Below are positions 7,737 through 16,337 of a DNA stretch of 37,618 bases, piece by piece. Under the pieces are notes generated by a model. It worked only from the letters and a program-made list of their open reading frames with translations. It was not told the origin of the DNA and did no database searches. Each line of letters starts with the position of its first letter. Position 1 is the first letter of the stretch. A program made the position numbers and the translations under genes. This DNA is from Fimbriiglobus sp. (GTDB lineage: Bacteria; Planctomycetota; Planctomycetia; Gemmatales; Gemmataceae), in NCBI GenBank assembly GCA_025459365.1, contig JALOQR010000008.1:1-37618 (forward strand), read 5' to 3'.

Positions 7737-8310
7737 GACAGGACTCCAGATGCGGACGGAAGTCGGCGAGCGACGGGGTGGGGCAACCGACCACCTTCGC
7801 CGCGTCGTCTCGTTTGCGGAGAGCGATGGCGGCTGCGAAGTGTGGGTTCGCCTCGAATGCGGCCATTTCGGTGGGTGTCATCGGCCCACCTTGCAACCGC
7901 AGGCTCGTCACCGATGGTGCGGAGAGTGTCTCGAAGTAGCCCGGCTCCGCGGTGCAGAGATACCGCTTGGCAGCGACATGCAAGCGGATCGGTTCCGTGA
8001 CGGCCGGTGGAAAAAACCGGGCCAGGAATCGCACGCCGAGGGCTTCATGCTGGTCGTCGATGCCGTGATCGGCGCAGTCGTCTCCCTTCCCGTGGAGCAG
8101 GTGGCCGATGTCGTGCAGGAGTGCGGCTGCCACTTCCGCGGGTGCTGAGCCAGCGTTGTGGGCGAGGGCAGCGGCCTGGAGTGCATGTTCGAGTTGGCTG
8201 ACTGCCTCGCCGCCGTACAACGTGTGCCCGCGGGTATGAAACAAATCGGTCAGGGAGTCGAGGAACTGAGTCGGTGTCATGAGAGGCCGAGGCCGGGGAG
8301 ATGCTGACAT
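7720..8310 (-). CDS. PhnZ-like HD-domain di-iron oxygenase, phosphonate-degradation associated
   Basis: The 196-residue protein belongs to the HD superfamily branch found in phosphonate operons. PhnZ oxidatively cleaves 2-amino-1-hydroxyethylphosphonate to glycine and phosphate using a mixed-valence di-iron site. The six PhnZ iron ligands (H34, H58, D59, H80, H104, D161) align with H42, H66, D67, H88, H111 and D168 at a near-constant offset. The flap residues Y24 and E27 match Y32 and E35 in LYGGEAVSQLEHALQ. Lys115 in HVAAKRYL matches the substrate lysine. A second possible start is the ATG at 8280; neither start has a clear ribosome site. The partner hydroxylase PhnY is absent here. A TmpB-like specificity for methylated substrates is possible. 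Confidence 0.85.
   Translation of the reverse strand: MSASPRPRPLMTPTQFLDSLTDLFHTRGHTLYGGEAVSQLEHALQAAALAHNAGSAPAEVAAALLHDIGHLLHGKGDDCADHGIDDQHEALGVRFLARFFPPAVTEPIRLHVAAKRYLCTAEPGYFETLSAPSVTSLRLQGGPMTPTEMAAFEANPHFAAAIALRKRDDAAKVVGCPTPSLADFRPHLESCLVCIS
7744..7747 (-). promoter_or_regulatory. Ribosome binding site fixing the TTG start of phnX
   Basis: On the minus strand GGAG lies 7 nt before the TTG at 7736, inside the end of the PhnZ-like gene. It supports TTG initiation because no ATG in this frame leaves the DWAGT motif with a normal N-terminus. Confidence 0.65.
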
Positions 8311-8321
8311 AGTAAACGCGA

Positions 8322-8348
8322 GCGGCGGCAGGACTAGCCCGCCGCCGC
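8322..8348 (-). terminator. Hairpin downstream of the giant surface-protein gene
   Basis: GCGGCGGCAGG (8322-8332) pairs with CCCGCCGCCGC (8338-8348), 11 bp with one mismatch and a 5-nt loop. It lies 29 bp beyond the stop of the giant minus-strand gene and just before the PhnZ-like gene. It probably separates the two transcripts, although only a weak T-rich stretch follows. Confidence 0.55.
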
Positions 8349-8376
8349 CACGTTCACCTTGACTTCACACGTCGGC

Positions 8377-11300
8377 TCAGGCACCGACGAAGATACCGTT
8401 GCTGTACCCGTCGCCGAAGGCGTTCACGCTCAAGATGCTGGTGAACGGGAAGATCTCCGCGACGTTGGCGATGGGCCGGTTGCCAGCACCACCGCCGAGG
8501 AGTACTTCGGCCTTGCCGTCGCCGTCGAAGTCGCTGGCGGCCACCCGTACGCCGGTCGTCGAACTGATGGGGGGAGCGCCCGGGGTGGTCGGGTCGTTGG
8601 CGAAGAAGGACGCCAGGACGGTCAGGCCGTTGGAGTCGAACACCTGCACGGCCGGGCCGCCGCCCGAACCAGCTCCAGCGACGATGTCGGCCTTGCTATC
8701 GCCGTTGAAGTCACCCGCGGCGACGAAGACCCCGCCCGTGAAGCCTGGAGAGAACGCCAGGAAGTCGCGGATCAACGCAGCGTTCGACCCGTTGAACACC
8801 CGGACGTTCGGCGGGCCCGCCATCGGCCCGGTGATCACATCGGCGACGCCGTCGGCATTCACGTCGCCAGCGGCCACGTTCACCCCACTGCTCATGCTTG
8901 GGGCGTAGGCGAAGAAGCTCTGCAACTCTTCCAAGCTTCGGCCATCGAACACCTTGACGTGTGGGCCGCCTCCCGAACCCGCACCCGTGACGATGTCCGC
9001 GGCCTGATCGGAGTTGAACAGACCCACGGCTACCGTCACGCCGCCGCGGAATCCGGGATCGTAGGCGAAGAAGTTGCGGACGAGCCGACCCGTCGGGCCG
9101 TCGTAGACCTGCACCGCCGGCCCGCCACCAGGCCCGGCCCCGACGACGACATCCGATTGGCCGTCTCCAGTGACATCGCCGACGGCGACGCGCACCCCGC
9201 CCGTGAATCCACCGAGCGGAGCCAGGGTAAACCGCAAGCTACCGTCGAGGTTGTAGACGTTGACCAGGGCCGGAACGCCCGCGTCGGTGCCGACAGCGAA
9301 CAGGTTGCTCGGCACCGGCGGTGGGGAAGGCGGTAGCCCACCGCTGCCCCCGCCCACCCCGTTGAGCAGAACGTTTTCGAATTCCCAGAACCCAACCGCG
9401 CTCTGATCCGACCGGCTAGTGATGCGGGTCTGTGGTGGGCCAAAGATTGGGTTTGAGGTTTGCGTCGTGGACGACGGGCCGTTGGTAAGCACGTTGATCG
9501 TGTCACCCGGCAGACTACTGGGAGCGCCACCATCGACGAGCAGGTTGGTGCGGGTCGTGGCGGCGGCGGTCACGGTGTCTCCGGTGCCGACCTCGTTGCC
9601 CGTCCGGATCAGGGTGGTGGAGAAGGTGCTGGCCCCGCCCGGTTGGAAGGCGAACAGGACCGATCGCAGTGCCCCGAGGGCGGTGTTGGAGATGGTCACC
9701 CCGAAGTCGTTGGCGACGATGATATCGGACCCATTGGTCGAGGTTGCCTCGCCATACTGAGCCAGACCGATCGTGCTCACCCCGAGGACGCTTACCACAT
9801 CGCGAGTGTTCGTGCCGTTCCCGTCGCCGTTGAGCGAGAACGCGCCGTTGATGTTGTTGAAGCGGGTAGTGGTGCCGGCTCCGTTTCCGAGGGTCAACTG
9901 GCCACTCACGGGGCCAGTCGGGGCGTAGACGAGGCCAGCAGCGGGGTTGGAGGCGGCTCCCCACGAGAGGTTGGTGAGGTCGATCCAGCCGAGGTTGTTG
10001 AGCCCACCACCGCCGTCCACGTTGACGTTCGCAACTCCTACGTAGGCGGCCGGGATCGGCAGGCCACTCACCACCCCATTCAGGGCAGCCGTCTGAAGGA
10101 TGCCGAGATTGTCGGTGCCGAAGGTGCTCAAAGAGAGGGCGGTGAGGGAGTCTGTGCCGCCCTGGCCATACGCTCCGAACAGTTGCACCCCGGTGGTCGT
10201 CGCACGCAGGTTGTTCGCCGTTAGCCCCTGACCGGCAACGGTGAACGTGTCGTTCCCGGCCGTTCCGAGGGCGTTCACGGTGTTGTTCGCGCCGGTGGCG
10301 TTCACCAGCACCAGCGGTAGGACGTTGGCATCCAGCCAGGTCAGTGAATCGCCGCCGCCGATGTTCATGGTGAGCAAGCCGTTCGCCGTCAGTCCGGTGT
10401 ACCCCATCCGTCCGCCAGGGCCGAACAGATTGTCGCCGGGGTTGTTGCCGATGGTGGTCGGGGTGACGGTGGTCACTCGGCCACCAGGGCCAGCCGGGGC
10501 GTCGATCACCAGGATGTCGCCCGAGTCTCCACCCATACCGACAGTCAGGGTGTAGGTGACGAACTGGGTATTGCTACCGGCAAATGGACCTTCCGACCCG
10601 ACTCGCACAATGTCGGCCCCACCCTGGGCATCGACGAACACATTGGTCATGTTCACGAAGCGGGTGAAGAAGCCGTCGCGGACGACCTGCGACCACCCTG
10701 GGGCGAGTGGATCCCGCATGACATACACGACATCGCCGGCGGCACTCGCACCCCACCCGAGCGAGCCGTTCCCGGCCGACGCCAGGAGCAGGTTGGTGAC
10801 CCCTGTCCCGGCGGTGACGGTGAGGCCACCGGCCACCATCCTCCGAGCCGGGGCATCGACCCCAACCGCCTGGCCAGCCGGCATCGACACCACCGCCTGG
10901 TTGAAGCCGCCGCCGCTGGCATCCAAGAACACGTCCGACGTGACGCCCGAGTTCAGGAAGAAGTTGTTGTTCCCCGCCCCGGCATCGGCCACGATCCGTG
11001 CCGGGAGCGTGCCAAAGGCGAAAGTGAGGTTGTCGTTCCCGCTGCCGGTGAACAGGGTGAGCGTGCCGTTCTGCAGGCCGGCGTAGGTGAACGATCCGCA
11101 CGAATTCAGCAGGTTGTCGCCCACACCCGCCCCAATCGTCGTGGCATCCACGAGGACTTGGAGGTTGCGGGCATCGCCGCGAGCATCGAGGATCAGGGTG
11201 TCACCGACGTCACCCCCCAGATCAACCGTGACCGGGTAGTTGATGTGCCGGAGCGTGGTGCCGGTGGCGGCGGCGTTCGCGAACCAAACAGTATCGGCCC

Positions 11301-14300
11301 CACCCTGGGTGAATACCCGGATGCGGTCGAACTGACCGAACAGGAACCGCCCGAGGAAGTTTGGCCCGTCGCTCACGAGCACGGCGTTCGGGTCGTTCGG
11401 GTCGGCCACGATGTTGATGCTGTTTGCACCGTTGTCGCCGATGATGTCGAGGGTGAGGGTCTGAGTGAGGGTCTGGCGGACATCGTTGACCGACCACACA
11501 CCGCGGCCGAAGGTGCCCGCGACCAGCCGCACCGGTTGGTCGTTCGGATTATCCACCGGGGCGACGTTGGGGTTCACCGGCCGCGTGACCACCTCCAGGT
11601 CGGTCACCACCGTGTTGGGCAGGCCGTTCCCGTACTCCGACCAAATCACCTGCGTGTTGCACTGTGACAGGGAGCGTCGGAACACCCCGCCACGCCCACC
11701 GGCGAGCAGCACCACGTCCTTGCTCAGCCCTGGTTCGCCGACATTCGCCGTACCTGGGTTCGGGTCGAATACGGCGAGGGCGTAAATGGAGGTGGTCAGC
11801 CCGACACCGCTGGGGGAGCCGGTCGTCGGGTCCGGGGCGGACACTAGCCCGTTCGACAGGTCGACGAAGGTACGGAATCCGTCGGTTGTCTCGTAGACTC
11901 GCCCACCCTGGGCGACGAACGCGTGCCGGTAGTCGTCCGGGTCGAGGACGATACTCGTCACCGCCCCGGTACCGGGGGCGCGGTTGTTGAATGTCGGCCC
12001 GAACTCGTCTCGAATCCACAACTGGCCGGTGTCGGTGCCGACGTACATCACCTGGTTGAAGTTCACCTGCCCGTTGACGTTACCCGGCCGCTTACCTCCG
12101 TACTGCATGGCCGACACGCGGCCGGTCATGCCAGCCGGGGTGACATCGTTCACCACGAAGCCAGTCGGGGTGGCCGGGCCGAACGGGTCGGAGTCTTCGT
12201 AAACCCGGGTCAGGCCGAACGCCGAGCGGCGCTGGTCGTTATTGTTCAGGGCGATGATGATGCGGTTGCGGGAGTCCTGGGTGGCCGACGGAGTCGTTGC
12301 CGTTCTGGGAGCAATGTCGTTGGGATGCAGCCCGCTCAAGAAATCGAGGGAGGTGAGTGAGTTCGCGAAGTTCAGGTTCGAGATGCCGATCACCGTGCCA
12401 GAGCTGTTGTACACCCGCCGGACGACGTTGCTGAAGTCGCTGCTGGCGAAGTAGCGGATGGTGGTCGAAGCCGCGGCGTTGATGGTGCCGTCGGGGTTAA
12501 AGACCAGTCCGCTGACGTTGTCGGAGGCCGTCGAGTACGAGTATTCCTGATCGATCAGGCTGTTGCGGACGGCGTTCGAAGTGAAGGCGTTGAAGGCCTG
12601 CACGTTGGCCTTCGTCTGCTCCAACATCCCGGTGTCCTGGGTCGAGCCGAACGCCAAGTTGTTGAGCGAGTCGTACCCCACCGACCAGAACTGCCCGATG
12701 GCCAGGTTGCCGCTCGCGTTCTGCCACGTGTTCGGGAAGTTGCCGCCGGTGGGGAGGGCGTCGTTTCGCGTCCAGGTCCGTTTGTAAACGCCCGTGCCGG
12801 TGGCCACCCAGAGGTTGCCCGCGGCGTCGAACACCATCTCGCGGGTGTCGCCACCGGGGGCCGACGGGTCATTTCCGAGCGGGCCTGCGGCGCCCGCGTC
12901 GGTCATGCTGGTCCACTGCTTGGAGGAGCCGGGGGTGAAGAGTGGCACCTGCTTCCGGTTACCCTGCCAGAAGCTACCGGTGAACGAGATTGGGTACGTG
13001 TCACCGAACGCGCCAATTGGGGCACCGCCCGGTTGGTTGTTGGGCGTGAACCGGAACTGGCTCATATCCCCGCCCATGTACAGGATGTTCTGGGCGGTCG
13101 TGGGTTGATGGAACGCCGGGTTGGAGGGTGCGGCGAGGACATCCGCAAACCCCGTCGAACTGAAATTCAGGCCCGGCGCCCGAACGCCGTTTTGGTTCTC
13201 CCCGTACTGCCCGCTTTCGCCGGGGCTGGTATCCACCACTCGTTGCCAGAACATCCGCGTGGTGTCGTACCCGGCCGTGGCCTGCGGAACAGGGGTATCG
13301 GTCCCGTAGGTGGTCAACAGGACGGAGGTCGGGGAGATGTACCGAACGGAGAAATAGCGGAAGTTGTCGTAGTAGTCGTAGATTGGGTCGCCGGGGGGCG
13401 GGTCGGGAACTTCCGGGGCAGCAAACACGTTCTGGATGCGGATCACATCGCCCGTTTTCAATCGGTGTTCGCTCGGCATGCTCAGGAGAATGCCGCTGGT
13501 GGCCGCATCATCCGACAACCCGACGCCCCCTTGCGGGGCCATCAGTTGCCGCGGGTTGTCCATCCGAGTCCAGGTACCGCCCTGGTTGGTGGACCAGGTG
13601 ATGCTCGACTGCACCGTGGCCCGGCCTGGCCATGCGAACTCGGCACCAAGGCCCGGCAGCGAGGTCTGCGCTCCGAGGGGCGGGAAGGTGTTCGTCACGC
13701 TGACGTACACCTGGTTGTCGTTCAGGTTGGTGGTGAACTTGAACGAGTCGCGGACGCTGATCTGGATGTTGGTCGTGTTCGCCCCGATCTGCATCTGGGC
13801 CTGCGTGACCGCCCCCCAGGTGAGGCCGAAGTCGTCCGACCGCCACACTTGCGCCCCGAGGCCACCGAACGGGCCTGTGGCCAGGTAGAACTGATTATCC
13901 CGCCCAGGGTTCTCGGCGAGATCGAACACGTACCCGGTGAACGCGCGAGCCGTGCCGGGGGTGTTGAAGTTGTCGATCGAGGAGGTGAAGACCTGAAGGA
14001 AGGTGGCGCCGTTGTCGGTGCTGCGGAACAACCCCTGGTCGGTGCCGACGAGCCAGATGTTTCCGCGGAGGGCGACCTTCGTGACGTTCTTGTTCGCCAG
14101 CACCCCGCCGACGATCCGCCACGCAGGGGTACTGAATCCGCCGGTGGTGGTATCGATCCAGGCGTTCTCGGTGTAAAGCACCCCCACCAGGTCGCCGCGG
14201 ACCACGCCGGTCGGCAGCAACTCGCCGCCGTCGGCGGTCCCGCCGATGCCGACCAACATCCGGTTGGCGTTCAACGGGTCGTAGGCAATGTCGGACACGC

Positions 14301-14667
14301 TGAGCGAAGACACCTGATCCGAGACTGGCGTCCAGGTGGGGTTGGTGGAGGTGGCGTTGGTGGTCCGCCAGATCCCACCGTTCGGAGTGCCGGCGTACAT
14401 CAGGTCTGGCCCGGTCGGGTGTGGGGCCAGTGCTTGCACTGCCCCGATGACCGGGTTACCAACGTTGGTGGTCGGGTCGTTCGGATTCGGGCTAGCGACG
14501 TTCCGCACCTGCCCGTTGCTCACCACGTTCGGCCCGATTTCAGTCCAGTTGACCGTCTGGCTGAGCGCGGCGGTGACAGCCGGGACTTCCCGACCTTCCA
14601 GCCGTTCGAGCAACGGGGTCCAGCGGGTCTTGGGAGCGGTGACCGTGATCCGAGGAGCAGAAGGCAT
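8377..14667 (-). CDS. Giant surface protein: BNR/sialidase-like propellers, Gly/Asn-rich repeats, FG-GAP repeats
   Basis: This 2096-residue protein has no classical signal peptide. Its N-terminus carries LERLEGREVPA (residues 20-30), the type of motif at the start of planctomycete extracellular proteins. Residues of about 40-1080 look like BNR or VPS10-type propellers (YAGTPNGGIWRTTN, LFRSTDNGATF, GTFGRGVWSVND). About 1080-1760 is Gly-, Asn- and Asp-rich with loose beta repeats such as FTGSGNDNLTF. A PPSPPPVP linker then leads to about six FG-GAP units of about 50 residues (1788-2096) with DxDxDG-like calcium loops (DVTGDGQSD, DFNGDSKAD, DFDGDGKAE). It is probably exported and adhesive or structural. 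Its gene diverges from a BBP7 barrel gene and ends before a hairpin. The ligand is unknown. Confidence 0.85.
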   Translation of the reverse strand: MPSAPRITVTAPKTRWTPLLERLEGREVPAVTAALSQTVNWTEIGPNVVSNGQVRNVASPNPNDPTTNVGNPVIGAVQALAPHPTGPDLMYAGTPNGGIWRTTNATSTNPTWTPVSDQVSSLSVSDIAYDPLNANRMLVGIGGTADGGELLPTGVVRGDLVGVLYTENAWIDTTTGGFSTPAWRIVGGVLANKNVTKVALRGNIWLVGTDQGLFRSTDNGATFLQVFTSSIDNFNTPGTARAFTGYVFDLAENPGRDNQFYLATGPFGGLGAQVWRSDDFGLTWGAVTQAQMQIGANTTNIQISVRDSFKFTTNLNDNQVYVSVTNTFPPLGAQTSLPGLGAEFAWPGRATVQSSITWSTNQGGTWTRMDNPRQLMAPQGGVGLSDDAATSGILLSMPSEHRLKTGDVIRIQNVFAAPEVPDPPPGDPIYDYYDNFRYFSVRYISPTSVLLTTYGTDTPVPQATAGYDTTRMFWQRVVDTSPGESGQYGENQNGVRAPGLNFSSTGFADVLAAPSNPAFHQPTTAQNILYMGGDMSQFRFTPNNQPGGAPIGAFGDTYPISFTGSFWQGNRKQVPLFTPGSSKQWTSMTDAGAAGPLGNDPSAPGGDTREMVFDAAGNLWVATGTGVYKRTWTRNDALPTGGNFPNTWQNASGNLAIGQFWSVGYDSLNNLAFGSTQDTGMLEQTKANVQAFNAFTSNAVRNSLIDQEYSYSTASDNVSGLVFNPDGTINAAASTTIRYFASSDFSNVVRRVYNSSGTVIGISNLNFANSLTSLDFLSGLHPNDIAPRTATTPSATQDSRNRIIIALNNNDQRRSAFGLTRVYEDSDPFGPATPTGFVVNDVTPAGMTGRVSAMQYGGKRPGNVNGQVNFNQVMYVGTDTGQLWIRDEFGPTFNNRAPGTGAVTSIVLDPDDYRHAFVAQGGRVYETTDGFRTFVDLSNGLVSAPDPTTGSPSGVGLTTSIYALAVFDPNPGTANVGEPGLSKDVVLLAGGRGGVFRRSLSQCNTQVIWSEYGNGLPNTVVTDLEVVTRPVNPNVAPVDNPNDQPVRLVAGTFGRGVWSVNDVRQTLTQTLTLDIIGDNGANSINIVADPNDPNAVLVSDGPNFLGRFLFGQFDRIRVFTQGGADTVWFANAAATGTTLRHINYPVTVDLGGDVGDTLILDARGDARNLQVLVDATTIGAGVGDNLLNSCGSFTYAGLQNGTLTLFTGSGNDNLTFAFGTLPARIVADAGAGNNNFFLNSGVTSDVFLDASGGGFNQAVVSMPAGQAVGVDAPARRMVAGGLTVTAGTGVTNLLLASAGNGSLGWGASAAGDVVYVMRDPLAPGWSQVVRDGFFTRFVNMTNVFVDAQGGADIVRVGSEGPFAGSNTQFVTYTLTVGMGGDSGDILVIDAPAGPGGRVTTVTPTTIGNNPGDNLFGPGGRMGYTGLTANGLLTMNIGGGDSLTWLDANVLPLVLVNATGANNTVNALGTAGNDTFTVAGQGLTANNLRATTTGVQLFGAYGQGGTDSLTALSLSTFGTDNLGILQTAALNGVVSGLPIPAAYVGVANVNVDGGGGLNNLGWIDLTNLSWGAASNPAAGLVYAPTGPVSGQLTLGNGAGTTTRFNNINGAFSLNGDGNGTNTRDVVSVLGVSTIGLAQYGEATSTNGSDIIVANDFGVTISNTALGALRSVLFAFQPGGASTFSTTLIRTGNEVGTGDTVTAAATTRTNLLVDGGAPSSLPGDTINVLTNGPSSTTQTSNPIFGPPQTRITSRSDQSAVGFWEFENVLLNGVGGGSGGLPPSPPPVPSNLFAVGTDAGVPALVNVYNLDGSLRFTLAPLGGFTGGVRVAVGDVTGDGQSDVVVGAGPGGGPAVQVYDGPTGRLVRNFFAYDPGFRGGVTVAVGLFNSDQAADIVTGAGSGGGPHVKVFDGRSLEELQSFFAYAPSMSSGVNVAAGDVNADGVADVITGPMAGPPNVRVFNGSNAALIRDFLAFSPGFTGGVFVAAGDFNGDSKADIVAGAGSGGGPAVQVFDSNGLTVLASFFANDPTTPGAPPISSTTGVRVAASDFDGDGKAEVLLGGGAGNRPIANVAEIFPFTSILSVNAFGDGYSNGIFVGA

Positions 14668-14991
14668 GGTGGGAGTCTGTAAAGGGTCGCGATCCGGGGT
14701 GGATCGGGTGGTACGGGGGAGTGCAGTCCGCGGGCAGCCGGCAGCCGCCCTGGCGCTCGGTACGGTATCAGTTCCATCGGCCGACGGGATCGGCCACTAT
14801 GGGGGGGCCGGGCGACTGGTGAAGGCTGGAGGCCACCGCCGGTCGCCTGACCGTCAGAACTGGGTCGGGGCAAGAATTCGGATCACACAGTTCAACTCCT
14901 TCAACCGGAACAGCCGATACAAGTTCCGCACGGTGCCCGTCGGTCCCGCCGGGGACAGTCCGTCGGGCGGTCGGCTCAGGAGGGTCGTCTC
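14668..14991. other. Divergent intergenic region between two envelope-protein genes, 324 bp
   Basis: This spacer must hold the promoters of the giant surface protein (minus) and the BBP7 barrel (plus). I found a 9-bp imperfect inverted repeat (GGCGACTGG 14811-14819, CCGGTCGCC 14839-14847) and a strong ribosome site for the barrel gene, AGGAGGG at 14978-14984. No sigma-70-like pair with correct spacing is convincing. I see no gene here. Confidence 0.5.
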
Positions 14992-16236
14992 ATGCTGTCC
15001 CGCCCGTTGGGGGCGATTCTGGCGGTGGTCGTCGGGGTGACTACCGCGTCCGCCCAAACCGCCCTTCTCCCCGACCTGCCGCCGACCGAGGTCCCTTCCC
15101 TAGACGGTGGAGGGGGTGGGGTAGTTGGGGAATATTCCCCAATGGCGGGAGAAGTCGAGCCGTATCGCTGGTGGGTGTCCGGCGAGTACCTGCTCGGGTT
15201 CACCCGCTCGACCACCTTACCGACGGTGGCTTCAGTCGGGCCGTTCCCGTCTGGCGGTATCCTCGGCCTGAGCGGGTCGCGGCCGTTGGGGGGCGACACC
15301 GTCGATTTCGGCGGGGTTTCGGGCGCCCGGTTCCACGGTGGGGTGTGGCTCGACAGTTGTCGTGCCTACGCCCTCGACTGGGGCATCTTCTTCCTGCCTC
15401 GTCAGGAGCAGACCAATCGGTTTGCCCCTGGCCCAGGTGAGGACCTTGGTCGCCCATTCTTCGATACACTCCTCAACCGCGAAAACTCACGCCGCATTGT
15501 TACTCCCGGTGTGTTCGCCGGAGAGGTGACCTCGGCCTACCGCTCCTTGTTCTGGGGAGCCGAGTTGGGGGCCCGCCTCCGGGTCGTCGAGACTCCGACG
15601 TTGAGCCTCGAGCAGTTGTTCCACTTCCGATACTACGCCCTGGAAGAGTCGTTCGAGATCGAAGACTCCTCGACAGCCCTGGCTGGTGGGGTAGTGGCCT
15701 TCAACGGTGGATTGTTCGCCGCCCCGGCTCGGGTACGTGTGAACGACTTCTTCTCCGTCCAGAACCGTTTCTACGGTGGGTCGGGCGGGCTTCGGTTGCA
15801 GTGGACTCCTGGTCGGTGGGAAGTTCAGTTGGATGCCCGGCTGGCGGTCGGGGCGATGCAGCAGAACATCACCATCGAAGGTACCACTCGCCTCGAAAAC
15901 GTGGGGGCGGGGGCGATCGTTCGTCCGGGCTTCTACTCCGCTTCTCAGACACCGGTGAAGTTCACTGAGTATCGCTTCTCGCTGGCTCCGGACGTCGCCG
16001 CCCGGATTGGTTACCGGGTGACCGACCGGATGATGGTGACCGCTGGCTACCAGTTCGTGTACATCACGAACGTGGCCCGGCCGAGTGATCAACTCGATCG
16101 CCGTCTGAACCCGGCCAACATCCCATCGAGCCAAACGTTCGGGGCCGCTGCCGCAGGCCCACCGGCTCTGCCGAGGATCACCTCTTCCGACTACTGGATG
16201 CATGGCCTGAACGTGGGGCTGATGCTGACCTTCTAG
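14992..16236 (+). CDS. BBP7-family outer-membrane beta-barrel protein
   Basis: The 414-residue protein begins with a signal peptide (MLSRPLGAILAVVVGVTTASA, cut near AQT). The mature part has the pattern of planctomycete beta barrel porin-7 proteins: an early WWVSGEYLLGFTR strand, FHGGVWLDSCRAYALDWGIF, FWGAELGARLRVV, a central FHFRYYALEESFEI and a late APDVAARIGYRVTDRMMVTA strand. It ends in a terminal aromatic (MLTF), typical of barrel insertion signals. It is probably a porin or barrel of the outer membrane; the substrate is unknown. AGGAGGG 7 nt upstream supports the ATG. The gene shares its promoter region with the giant surface protein and ends at a strong hairpin. Confidence 0.88.
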   Translation: MLSRPLGAILAVVVGVTTASAQTALLPDLPPTEVPSLDGGGGGVVGEYSPMAGEVEPYRWWVSGEYLLGFTRSTTLPTVASVGPFPSGGILGLSGSRPLGGDTVDFGGVSGARFHGGVWLDSCRAYALDWGIFFLPRQEQTNRFAPGPGEDLGRPFFDTLLNRENSRRIVTPGVFAGEVTSAYRSLFWGAELGARLRVVETPTLSLEQLFHFRYYALEESFEIEDSSTALAGGVVAFNGGLFAAPARVRVNDFFSVQNRFYGGSGGLRLQWTPGRWEVQLDARLAVGAMQQNITIEGTTRLENVGAGAIVRPGFYSASQTPVKFTEYRFSLAPDVAARIGYRVTDRMMVTAGYQFVYITNVARPSDQLDRRLNPANIPSSQTFGAAAAGPPALPRITSSDYWMHGLNVGLMLTF

Positions 16237-16255
16237 GCGCAAGCCGGAAACGACC

Positions 16256-16329
16256 GCGGCGGGGTCGGCCTCTCATGGGTTTGTAACCCGTGGAAGACCG
16301 ATCCCGCCGCCGACCGTTACGCATTTTTT
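16256..16329 (+). terminator. Rho-independent-type terminator after the BBP7 gene
   Basis: GCGGCGGGGTCGG (16256-16268) pairs with CCGATCCCGCCGC (16298-16310) with one G-U. An inner stem, CATGGGTT and AACCCGTG, closes the loop. A run of six T follows at 16324-16329. The LRR gene on the other strand ends at 16338, so the hairpin may serve both. Confidence 0.75.
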
Positions 16330-16337
16330 CGCGCCTG

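Noticed and set aside
8380-9306. Repeated DNA in the FG-GAP region as possible tandem or CRISPR-like repeats
   Set aside because: The periodicity of about 150 bp is explained by protein repeats of about 50 residues in an intact reading frame, and the DNA repeats are too diverged.
13033-14682. A 549-codon open frame on the plus strand
   Set aside because: It is antisense to the giant surface protein, whose frame shows clear propeller and FG-GAP repeats. The plus-strand translation is Gly/Val/Arg/His-rich without motifs.
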